Source: Variovorax sp. J22G73
GTDB lineage: Bacteria > Pseudomonadota > Gammaproteobacteria > Burkholderiales > Burkholderiaceae_C
Reading direction: 5' to 3'
DNA length: 64,000 nt
Assembly: GCF_030317035.1 (NCBI RefSeq)
Contig: NZ_JASZYK010000002.1
Location: 868,001 to 932,000, forward strand
Below the pieces are notes generated by a model that saw nothing but the letters and a program-made list of their open reading frames with translations, did no database searches and was not told where the DNA came from. The position numbers and the translations under genes were made by a program. Of the stretch, positions 37,803 to 50,253 are shown in pieces (within the stretch, counting starts at the first letter, position 1; each line of letters begins with the position of its first letter).

Positions 37803-38559
37803 GGTCGTCGTAGCGCGGCGGTGGCGACACGGTGTTCGGCGCCACCGGGGGAACCACGGGCGTCTCCTTGACGACCCGCGTGTCCTTCACCACCACCTGG
37901 CGCGGCCACCAACGCTCGATCTGCGCCTTCGCCCAGTCCTTGCCGGCCAGGCCGAAGGCCAAAGCCAACGCAAAAACCACGCCCGCCAATATCACCAGGA
38001 AGCTTTCGCGCACGATGTCGCCGCCCACCTTGATCTGGTCGAGCGCAATGAGGATCACGAAGGCCATCACCGCGTACTGCGCCATCTTGGCGAACAGCAT
38101 GGCGTCCTGCATCTTCACGCCGCGAAAGTAGCTGCCCACCGCGTCGCCCACGAACTTGGCGAAGTACGAGCCGAAGGCCAGCACCAGCAGGGCCACGGCC
38201 ACGTTCGGCACGAACCACACGATGCGCCCCAGCAGGTCGGCGATGTAGCTCAGCCCCATGCCGTTGAAGGCGATGAGCAGCGACGCCAATATCACCAGCC
38301 AGTACGCCAGCACGCCGAACACGCTGCTGGTGTCGCCCTGCCAGCCGCCCTGGCGCAGGAAGTTGTCCAGCCCCGCGCGCTCGGTGAGCACGTTGAAGTT
38401 GATGGCGCGCAGCGCCTTGGTCACCGCGAAGCGCACCGCCTTGGCGATGACCCAGCCCACGACCACCACCACCAGCGCGATGAGCAGGCGCGGAATGAAT
38501 GCCCCGACCTGGTAGAGGATGGCGCGCAGCGGCTCCAGGTGAATGCCGAAGTTTTCCAT
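37789..38559 (-). CDS. Conserved-TM-helix / CmpX-like (MscS-related) membrane protein
   Basis: The 256-residue protein has about five hydrophobic helices: PRLLIALVVVVVGWVIAKAV, then ...VFGVLAYWLVILASLLIAF, VWFVPNVAVALLVLAFGSYF, MAQYAVMAFVILIAL, and FLVILAGVVFALALAFGLAGKDWA. The repeated 'conserved TM helix' pattern and the AFGLAGKDWA end belong to the CmpX family, related to the pore region of small mechanosensitive channels. The C-terminal tail is Pro-rich and soluble. It lies within the trehalose/glucan operon between treS-mak (27 bp) and glgX (60 bp), pointing to a link with osmotic stress. Confidence 0.85.
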   Translation of the reverse strand: MENFGIHLEPLRAILYQVGAFIPRLLIALVVVVVGWVIAKAVRFAVTKALRAINFNVLTERAGLDNFLRQGGWQGDTSSVFGVLAYWLVILASLLIAFNGMGLSYIADLLGRIVWFVPNVAVALLVLAFGSYFAKFVGDAVGSYFRGVKMQDAMLFAKMAQYAVMAFVILIALDQIKVGGDIVRESFLVILAGVVFALALAFGLAGKDWAKAQIERWWPRQVVVKDTRVVKETPVVPPVAPNTVSPPPRYDDRPPR

Positions 38560-38586
38560 GATGAGTCTCTTCCGGTAAGTGGGGTA

Positions 38587-41952
<3,366 letters not shown>

Positions 41953-41966
41953 GGGCGGGCGACCTC

Positions 41967-44014
41967 TCAAAGAAAGTAGTCGAAGTCGCGCTCGTCGCCA
42001 TGGCGCCGACGGACCACGAAGATGTGCGCGGGTGCGGTGTGCGGGTCGAGCCGCACGTAGTGCCAGTCGCCCTGCCAGATGAAGCGTTGCCCGCTGAGCA
42101 GGTCGTGCATCTGGAAGGAGCGCGAAGCCGGGCTCACGCCCACGCTGCCGGGCTCCAGCCCGACCCAGCCCGACTGCGGCGTGTGCGGGTCGAGGTTGAC
42201 CACCGTGACCACCACGTTGCTGCCGTCGGCCGAGGTCTTGGCGTAGGCCAGCAGCTGCGGGTTGTCCACGTGCAGGAAGCGCAGCGTGCGGTCCCACTGC
42301 AGCGCGGGGTTCTCGCGGCGAATGCGATTCACCCGCGCGATGAAGGGCGCCAGGCTCTCGGGGTCGTCGTGGTTCCAGTGGCGCAGCTGGTACTTCTCGG
42401 AGTCGAGGTACTCCTCGCTGCCGTGCTCGCGCGGCAGATGCTCGCGCAGCTCGTAGGCCGGCCCGTAGATCCCGTAGCTCGCCGACAGCGTGGCCGCCAG
42501 CACCAGCCGCGACATGTACACCGACGCCTCGCCGCCCTGCAGCTGCTCGTGCAGGATGTCGGGCGTGTTGGGCCACACGTTGGGGCGGAAGTAGTCGATG
42601 CCGGGCGTGGTCGACAGCTCGGTGAAGTACTCGACCAGTTCCTCTTTGGTGTTGCGCCAGGTGAAGTAGGTGTAGCTCTGCGAGAAGCCGCCCTTGGCCA
42701 GCCGGTGCATCACCTTGGGCCGCGTGAAGGCCTCGGCCAGGAAGATGACCTCGGGGTGCGTGCGCTTGATTTCGGCGATCACCCACTCCCAGAACGGAAA
42801 GGCCTTGGTGTGCGGGTTGTCCACGCGGAAGATGCGCACGCCCTCGCCCACCCAGTGCTCGAACACGCTCTTCAGCTCGTTCCAGAGCCCGCGCCAGTCG
42901 TCGCTCTCGAAGTTGAAGGGGTAGATGTCCTGGTACTTCTTGGGCGGGTTCTCGGCGTATTGCACGCTGCCGTCGGGCCGCCATCGGAACCAGTCGGGGT
43001 GTTCTTTCACATACGGGTGGTCGGGCGCGCACTGGAAAGCGATGTCCAGCGCGATCTCCAGGCCGTGCTCGGCCGCGCGCGCCAGCAGCTGGCGAAAGTC
43101 TTCGGGCGTGCCCAGCGCGGGCAGGATGTGCTTGTGGCCGCCTTCGGCCGCGCCGATGGCCCAGGGGCTGCCCACGTCGTCGGGCCCGCTCACCAGCTTG
43201 TTGTTCGGGCCCTTGCGCTGCACGCGGCCCACGGGGTGGATGGGCGGAAAGTACAGCACGTCGAAACCCATGGCGGCAATGGCCGGCAGGCGGGCTTCCA
43301 CGTCCTTGAAGGTGCCGTGCACGCCGGGCTCGGTGCCGGCCGAGCGCGGAAACAGCTCGTACCAGGTGCTGAAGCGCGCGCGCTCGCGGTCGGCCACCAG
43401 CGGCAGCTCAACCGGGTAGTGCGCCTCGTGGCGCCGGTCGGGGTGGCGGCGCGCGGTGTCGGCCAGCTCTTCGTCGAGCGCCAGGGCCTTGAGCGCCACG
43501 GCGTCGGCGCCGGGCGTGGCGGCCACGGCGTCGAGCTCGGTGGCCCAGCGCTGCAGCGCGGTCTTGTCGACGCCGTCGGCACGGCCGGCGGCCGCGGCGA
43601 TTTCGAGCGCACCCACCTGCGAGGCGATGCGCACGTCGTCGGGATCGACGCGGCGCGTCATCTCGCTGCGCCACGACTCGAAGGGGTCGACCCATGCCAC
43701 CGCGGTGTACACGTAGCGCCCGAGCGCGGGCGGCGAAAAGGCGGCCTCCCACACGTCGTTGCGCAGCGGCTTCATGGGCACTTCGCGGAACTCGGGCTGG
43801 TCCTGCGCGCGCCAGCGCAGCTGCACGCGCAGCACGTCGTGGCCGTCGGTGAAGCAGTGCGCGCGCACGCGCACGCGCTCGCCGGCCACGCACTTCACGG
43901 GAAAGCGGCCGTTGTCCACGGCGGGCAGCACGGCGTCGATCACGGCGCGCACGTTGCCGTGGTTATCTGCGATGTCGGTCGCCACGGGGGCGTGGCGGGT
44001 GGCAAAGATGTTCT

Positions 44015-44018
<4 letters not shown>
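41967..44018 (-). CDS. glgE: Alpha-1,4-glucan:maltose-1-phosphate maltosyltransferase
   Basis: The 683-residue GH13_3 enzyme has an N-terminal beta domain ([20 protein letters not shown]), a barrel with nucleophile Asp in [20 protein letters not shown], acid/base Glu in [14 protein letters not shown], and the phosphate-site loop [20 protein letters not shown]. GlgE extends alpha-1,4-glucans with maltosyl units from maltose-1-phosphate. ATG 44018 overlaps the glgB stop (ATGA). With TreS-Mak downstream and GlgB upstream it completes the trehalose-to-glucan route first described in actinobacteria. Confidence 0.95.
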
Positions 44019-45931
<1,913 letters not shown>

Positions 45932-45934
45932 CGG

Positions 45935-45978
45935 CGTTCCTTGATGTGAAGGCCAGCGACACGGCTGTTCAAGGAACG
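45935..45978 (-). promoter_or_regulatory. Leader hairpin sequestering the glgB ribosome-binding site
   Basis: In the minus-strand mRNA, CGTTCCTTGA (45978 to 45969) pairs perfectly with TCAAGGAACG (45944 to 45935), leaving a 24-nt loop. The 3' arm contains the AAGGA Shine-Dalgarno of glgB, whose GTG starts at 45931. CAGC and GCTG inside the loop could form a small inner stem. Such a structure would hold translation of the operon's first gene off until it is melted or displaced. Confidence 0.6.
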
Positions 45979-45995
45979 ACTGCGTTGTTCGTCTG

Positions 45996-46023
45996 GCGGT
46001 GTCTCAATCTGCGGCGACACCGC
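45996..46023 (-). promoter_or_regulatory. Inverted repeat in the glgB operon upstream region
   Basis: GCGGTGTC (45996-46003) and GACACCGC (46016-46023) form a perfect 8-bp inverted repeat with a 12-bp centre. It lies 65-92 bp upstream of the glgB GTG and just upstream of the RBS hairpin. It could be a regulator-binding palindrome or a second leader stem. Confidence 0.5.
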
Positions 46024-46101
46024 GTGCCGTGGTTACGGTCTGCACCGACTTGGCTTGTCGGAGAGTTGCCCGAATGTCGGCTTCGGATTCTTGAGGCGGC
46101 C

Positions 46102-46368
46102 TCAGGCGTGCAGCGCGAAATCGTCGACCGTGAGCGTGATCGCCCGGCCCGGCTCGGCCCGGTAGCGCGCGATGGCCGCGGGCTCGATCACCGGGAAGTG
46201 CCGGCGGCACACGTCCAGCAGGCGCTCGCCGACCTCGCGTTCGCCGAAACCGTCGTGCAGCGTGTGCTCGGAAATCTGCGCGATCACGCGCGGGCCGCCC
46301 GGGCCTTCGGGGTAGACGGCGAAGCGCACGCTCGCCGTGTCGAAGCAGTAGATGCCTTCGAAGTTCAT
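46102..46368 (-). CDS. DUF1488-family protein
   Basis: This is an 88-residue cytosolic protein, MNFEGIYCFDTASVRFAVYP onward, with the DUF1488 pattern: an N-terminal beta segment ending in a 'V.F.V' strand, VIAQISEHTLHDGFG, and a C-terminal helix-strand (AIARYRAEPGRAITLTVDDF). Function is unknown for the family. It lies upstream of the glgB leader in the same direction, but a 170-bp gap with strong secondary structure suggests separate control. Confidence 0.8.
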   Translation of the reverse strand: MNFEGIYCFDTASVRFAVYPEGPGGPRVIAQISEHTLHDGFGEREVGERLLDVCRRHFPVIEPAAIARYRAEPGRAITLTVDDFALHA

Positions 46369-46516
46369 CTGTCTTGTCTCCTGGCTTGTCGTCGTGTCAT
46401 CTGCGTGTCATCCGCGGGTTCGGGGCGCTGTCGATGGGTCTGCGTCGACCCGAACCGGGTCGGATTGAGCGCGCGCGCCGCACCGTTTGAGAGTGGACAT
46501 TCGCGCATGCGCGTGC

Positions 46517-46528
46517 AGGAAATTTCCT
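46517..46528. promoter_or_regulatory. 12-bp perfect palindrome before the hydrolase lipoprotein gene
   Basis: AGGAAATTTCCT is a perfect 12-bp palindrome in the 277-bp space between two divergent genes, about 118 bp upstream of ATG 46646. It may be an operator. CGCGCATGCGCG (46502-46513) is another palindromic stretch immediately before it. Confidence 0.4.
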
Positions 46529-46645
46529 ACAGCCGACAGCGCCTGCGCTTGCACGCACAAGGCGTGTTGGCTTTGGTTACGCGGTGTGAATGCGGCGAAG
46601 ATCGGGCCTCCAGATTTCCTGCTCTTCACCGGAGCCACCGTCTTG

Positions 46646-48298
46646 ATGACTGAAGCGATCACGCGCGCCGCACTCCCCCTGGTCGCCGCGCTCCTGCTCG
46701 GCGCCTGCGCCTCGGGCACCACCGAGGCCCAGCGCCAGGCCGCGGCCAGCAAGCCCCCGCCCACCGACTGCACCGCCTGGGTGGGCACCGACCGCAACGC
46801 GAACATGGGGGGCTACCTGCTAGGGCAAGGTCCGAAGGGAACCGGCGCCAAGGTCTGCGTGCCGGTGCTCATGACGGCCAACCCCACGCCGGCCGGCTAC
46901 GCGGGCGGCGACTACCACGTGAGCGAGTTCAGCGACGAGAAGCTCAAGGCCCGCTGGCGCGCCTGCAAGGAAGACGCGGCCTGCTTCAAGCGCATCGACG
47001 CGCAGATGCAGCGCTGGCTGCCGCCCAACAAGGAGCGCGCCACGCGCTCCACCGGCGTGGTCGACCCCTCGGGCAGGATCGACCCGGACGGCCAGGTCGA
47101 CCTGAAGAAAATCCGCCGCCCGGCCTTCTTCGCCAAGGCGCCCTACCGCGAAGGCATCGCGGAGGCCGACGCGCGCACCTCCATCGTCGAGTTCACCGTG
47201 CCGCGCGACACCTTCGAGCGCATCGACCTGAAGATGACAGGCGACATCAAGCTGCGCGGCTGGTACATCGAGGGTACGGGCGTGAGCGACGGCAAGGGCA
47301 GGAAGACGCGCGCGCTGGTCATCATGGCGCCGGGCGGCGGCGGGCAACTCACGGCCATCCAGCACCCTGACGAGGTGGCCTACCGCACCGACGCGAAGAC
47401 GGGCAAGACCGTGCCCGTGAGCTTTCCCAACGCCACCACCGAGACCATGGGCCAGCGCTGGTGGCGCGAGAACCTGTACGCGCTGAACCAGGCCGGCTAC
47501 GACGTGCTGGCCTACGACCGCCGCGGCGAGGGGCTGTCGGGCGGCTTCAGCGACACCAACACGCTGGAACAAGGCGAGGACGTGTTCCGCGCGCTCACCG
47601 CGCTGGACACCGGGCGCGGGCTGCGCATTCTCACGCCGCAGGGCGAGCTGCTCGCGGGCGACGCCACGCGCGGCCGGCTGCTCGCAGGCATGCCGGCCAG
47701 CGAGATTCCGCTGGTGCTGGGCGGCTATTCGCGCGGCTCCATGTCCACCGCCTGGGCCATGACGCGCAACTACGTGGCGCAGTGCAGCTTCGACATGCCC
47801 CAGCCCAGCTGCACGCCGCCCAAGGGGCTGCGCAACATTCGCGGCGCCATCCTGCTGTCGTCGTTCGCCAGCGGCGCGGGCTACGTGGGCGATTCGCCCG
47901 ACCTCGCCGACCGTAACCTGTTCCTGGGCGGCATGGCGGCCGACCACCACATCGTTTTCTATCCCAACTCGTCGACGCTCGCGGGCATGGACCGCTGGCC
48001 CGCCGCCTTCTTCGGCAAGGGCCTGTGGGACCGCGCCGAGACGCTGGAGGGCACCGTGGCCGCGTACAACCGCATCCGCGGGCTGAAGGAGATCGTGGTG
48101 GCGCGCGGGCCGCATTCGATAGAGACCTGGCCCGAGTCCGACCGCGCCTACCTGCGCGAGCGCATGGTGGCGTACGCCAAGGCGCTGATCGTGGGCGGGC
48201 GCACCATTCCCGGCGCCAGGCCGTGGAAGGACTTCAGGTCGCTGGTGGCGACGACGCCGGATTCGTGGGAGCCGTCTTCGAAGCCCAAGGCGCCTTGA
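46646..48298 (+). CDS. Alpha/beta-hydrolase lipoprotein
   Basis: The 550-residue protein has a signal peptide with lipobox LLGAC (Cys21), followed by a ~200-residue N-terminal region with four Cys (DCTAW, AKVCVP, WRACKEDAACF), then an alpha/beta-hydrolase core: RALVIMAPGGGGQL (oxyanion strand), YDVLAYDRRGEGLSGG and nucleophile elbow GGYSRGS (Ser362). The acidic residue is unclear; the catalytic His is probably in ARGPHSIETW. The substrate is unknown; its lipoprotein nature suggests outer-membrane or periplasmic esterase/peptidase activity. ATG 46646 was chosen because it begins the signal peptide. It is monocistronic. Confidence 0.83.
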   Translation: MTEAITRAALPLVAALLLGACASGTTEAQRQAAASKPPPTDCTAWVGTDRNANMGGYLLGQGPKGTGAKVCVPVLMTANPTPAGYAGGDYHVSEFSDEKLKARWRACKEDAACFKRIDAQMQRWLPPNKERATRSTGVVDPSGRIDPDGQVDLKKIRRPAFFAKAPYREGIAEADARTSIVEFTVPRDTFERIDLKMTGDIKLRGWYIEGTGVSDGKGRKTRALVIMAPGGGGQLTAIQHPDEVAYRTDAKTGKTVPVSFPNATTETMGQRWWRENLYALNQAGYDVLAYDRRGEGLSGGFSDTNTLEQGEDVFRALTALDTGRGLRILTPQGELLAGDATRGRLLAGMPASEIPLVLGGYSRGSMSTAWAMTRNYVAQCSFDMPQPSCTPPKGLRNIRGAILLSSFASGAGYVGDSPDLADRNLFLGGMAADHHIVFYPNSSTLAGMDRWPAAFFGKGLWDRAETLEGTVAAYNRIRGLKEIVVARGPHSIETWPESDRAYLRERMVAYAKALIVGGRTIPGARPWKDFRSLVATTPDSWEPSSKPKAP

Positions 48299-48431
48299 GA
48301 GGTCTGGAGCGGCCTTGAGGGGCCTTGAGCGGCATCGAGGAGGCCCGCTGGTGCATTCGGGCTGCGGCTTGCGTATCCTTGCGCACCCTGCCCCTGCCTT
48401 GTTGCTTCCATTGACTTGAAGGTCCGCCGCC

Positions 48432-49061
48432 ATGTTTCCCACCGACGTACTCCTCGCCTACCTCGCCGCCTGCCTCGTGGTGGTGCTCGCGCCCGGGCCC
48501 GACAACATCCTGGCGATCAGCCGCGGGCTGAGCCAGGGCAAGGCGGCCGCGGCGCTGTCGTCCATCGGGGCGGGGCTGGGCATCATGTGCCACACCGTGG
48601 CCGCGGCGCTCGGGCTGTCGCTGGTCATCCAGGCGTCGCCGGTGGCGTTCTGGGCCGTCAAGGCGGTCGGCGGGGTGTACCTGCTGTGGCTGGGCTACAA
48701 GGCGCTGCGCTCGCGCAACCTGATTTCGTTCGAGCCGGGCGCGCACCAGTCGCTGCGCAAGGTGTTCTTCACCGGCCTGCTGTCGAACGTGCTCAACCCG
48801 AAGCCGGGCCTGTTCGTGCTGGCATTCCTGCCGCAGTTCGTGAGCGCGGCCCGCGGCCCGGTGGCCGTGCAGATGCTGGTGTACGGCGCCATCTTCGCGG
48901 TGCTGACCGCGCTCATCTTCAGCGTGCTGGGCGCCTTCGCGTTCAGGCTGTCGGGCTGGCTGAAGCGCCAACCGCGCGTGGGCACCGGGCTGAACGTGGG
49001 CGCGGGGCTCACCTTCATCGGCGCCGGGCTGTCGGTGCTGGCACTGCGGCAGCGCGCCTGA
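48432..49061 (+). CDS. LysE/RhtB-family amino-acid exporter
   Basis: The 209-residue protein has six predicted helices and the LysE signature LAPGPDNILAISRGLSQGK after helix 1, then GVYLLWLGYKALRSR and LNPKPGLFVLAFLPQFV. The family exports amino acids and related metabolites (homoserine, threonine, lysine). The substrate cannot be assigned. The region before it (48291-48345) holds short GGCCTTGAG repeats. Its stop is directly followed by the end of a convergent small lipoprotein gene. Confidence 0.92.
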   Translation: MFPTDVLLAYLAACLVVVLAPGPDNILAISRGLSQGKAAAALSSIGAGLGIMCHTVAAALGLSLVIQASPVAFWAVKAVGGVYLLWLGYKALRSRNLISFEPGAHQSLRKVFFTGLLSNVLNPKPGLFVLAFLPQFVSAARGPVAVQMLVYGAIFAVLTALIFSVLGAFAFRLSGWLKRQPRVGTGLNVGAGLTFIGAGLSVLALRQRA

Positions 49062-49265
49062 TCAGTACTTTCTGGGGTTGTCGGGGCGGCGGTCGTAGCG
49101 GTCGGGTATGCCGTCGCCATCGCTGTCGCGGTTGACATCGCGGTTTCGCTCGTAGCGGTCCGGAATGCCGTTGTGGTCGCGGTCGCGGTTGCGCCGGTGG
49201 TCGTCGTGGCCGCAGCCCACCGCGAGGGTGGCGACGGCGATCATCAGGAAAAGGTGCTTCTTCAA
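49062..49265 (-). CDS. Small lipoprotein with thrombospondin-type-3-like Asp repeats
   Basis: This is a 67-residue lipoprotein with TTG start and signal KKHLFLMIAVATLAVGC (lipobox Cys18). The mature part has two DxDxDG-type units (DRDHNGIPDRY and DSDGDGIPDRYD), the calcium-binding thrombospondin-3 pattern often seen in outer-membrane proteins. After processing only ~50 residues remain. ATG at residue 8 is an alternative start but would shorten the signal peptide too much. Confidence 0.65.
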   Translation of the reverse strand: MKKHLFLMIAVATLAVGCGHDDHRRNRDRDHNGIPDRYERNRDVNRDSDGDGIPDRYDRRPDNPRKY

Positions 49266-49380
49266 GGGAGGGCCCGCGCGTGCGGCTGAGTGTGTCGGGC
49301 CGTCCAGTCTGCGGCGCGCGGCTGAAGGATCGCTGAGGGTTTGCTGAAGCCTTCATGAACTGAACCGAACCGGTAGCGCG

Positions 49381-49410
49381 CAAAAAAGAACCCGGCGCCA
49401 AGCCGGGTTC
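49381..49410 (-). terminator. Strong minus-strand Rho-independent terminator
   Basis: GAACCCGGC (49388-49396) and GCCGGGTTC (49402-49410) make a perfect 9-bp stem with a 5-nt loop; on the minus strand it is followed by T6 (49387-49382). No annotated minus-strand gene ends just upstream of it, which raises the question of what transcript it terminates. Confidence 0.8.
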
Positions 49411-49500
49411 AAGCCTCGTCGCTGTCACGCTCCGAGGCCCTCGCAAAAGGAAGAGGAACAAATACGAGGAACGGATGACCGTCGACCTCCAAGTTAACGC
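49381..49500 (-). ncRNA. Candidate small RNA ending at the orphan terminator
   Basis: Between the terminator and about 49500 the minus strand has no coding frame of quality but is unusually rich in pyrimidines: CCGTTCCTCG, TTTGTTCCTCTTCC and an imperfect stem GCCTCGGAGC / GACGAGGC. A ~110-nt transcript would fit. CCTCTTCC-like stretches in sRNAs often pair with Shine-Dalgarno sequences. The rest of the 470-bp gap (49501-49735) shows nothing I can name. No promoter consensus is convincing. Confidence 0.25.
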
Positions 49501-49735
49501 GCGCGCCGCACGCCGATGACATGGGATGCCGACTCCGCCGGACGGACAAGACCTACGGCAGACCTACGGCAGCACGGGCCGTTGCGCGAACCGATGCACG
49601 CACAGGCCGCACCTGCGGCCAAAGCTGTCGGCGCCGGACGACACGCCAGCGCGGTGTGTGTCCTCAAGCCCCTCGCGGACCTGCCCTTACGGTGAAACCT
49701 TCATCGCCAACCTCAACACATCAGGAGCACCCGAC

Positions 49736-50236
49736 ATGACCGCCACCACCACCGACCAAAGCAAGCTCTGGGACCTCATCAAGGACACCCGCTTCGGCAT
49801 GCTCACGCACCGCCACGACGACGGCCAGCTGCACAGCCACCCGCTGACCACGCAGAACAAGAACGGCGACGAGGCCGGCACGCTGTACTTCTTCGTGCCG
49901 AAGAACGGCGACATCGCGCGCCACGTGGCCACCGACCCGGTCGTGAACATCGCCTATGCCAACACCGACGACGACAGCTACGTGTCGGTGTCCGGCCGCG
50001 CCGCGCTGCTGGAAGACCAGGCGAAGAAGGAAGCGCTGTTCACCAAGGCCGCGCAGGCCTGGTTCCCCAACGGCGCCACCGACCCTAACCTGGGCCTGCT
50101 GGCCGTGAGCGTGCTCGGCGCCGAGTACTGGGACGTGGACGACAGCAAGATGGTGCAGCTCTACAAGATGGCCAAGGCCGCCATCACCGGCGAGCCGCCC
50201 AAGAACCTGGGCGAGCACAAGAAGGTCGCGGTCTGA
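49736..50236 (+). CDS. Pyridoxamine 5'-phosphate oxidase-fold general stress protein
   Basis: The 166-residue protein has the split-barrel flavin-binding fold of the general-stress-protein-26 type: LWDLIKDTRFGMLTHRHDDG, LHSHPLTTQ, LYFFVPKNGDIARHV, VNIAYANTDDDSYVSVSGRA, YWDVDDSKMVQLYKMAKAA. Members bind FMN or FAD and are induced by stress; a pyridoxine-phosphate oxidase reaction is not expected. ATG 49736 follows AGGAGC. The large EF-hand protein starts 17 bp downstream and may be cotranscribed. Confidence 0.88.
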   Translation: MTATTTDQSKLWDLIKDTRFGMLTHRHDDGQLHSHPLTTQNKNGDEAGTLYFFVPKNGDIARHVATDPVVNIAYANTDDDSYVSVSGRAALLEDQAKKEALFTKAAQAWFPNGATDPNLGLLAVSVLGAEYWDVDDSKMVQLYKMAKAAITGEPPKNLGEHKKVAV

Positions 50237-50253
50237 GCGGAGGGCCGCCGACG

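Noticed and set aside
48291..48345. GGCCTTGAG short repeats after the hydrolase lipoprotein gene
   Set aside because: Irregular and only three to four units; no hairpin or motif that would support a function.
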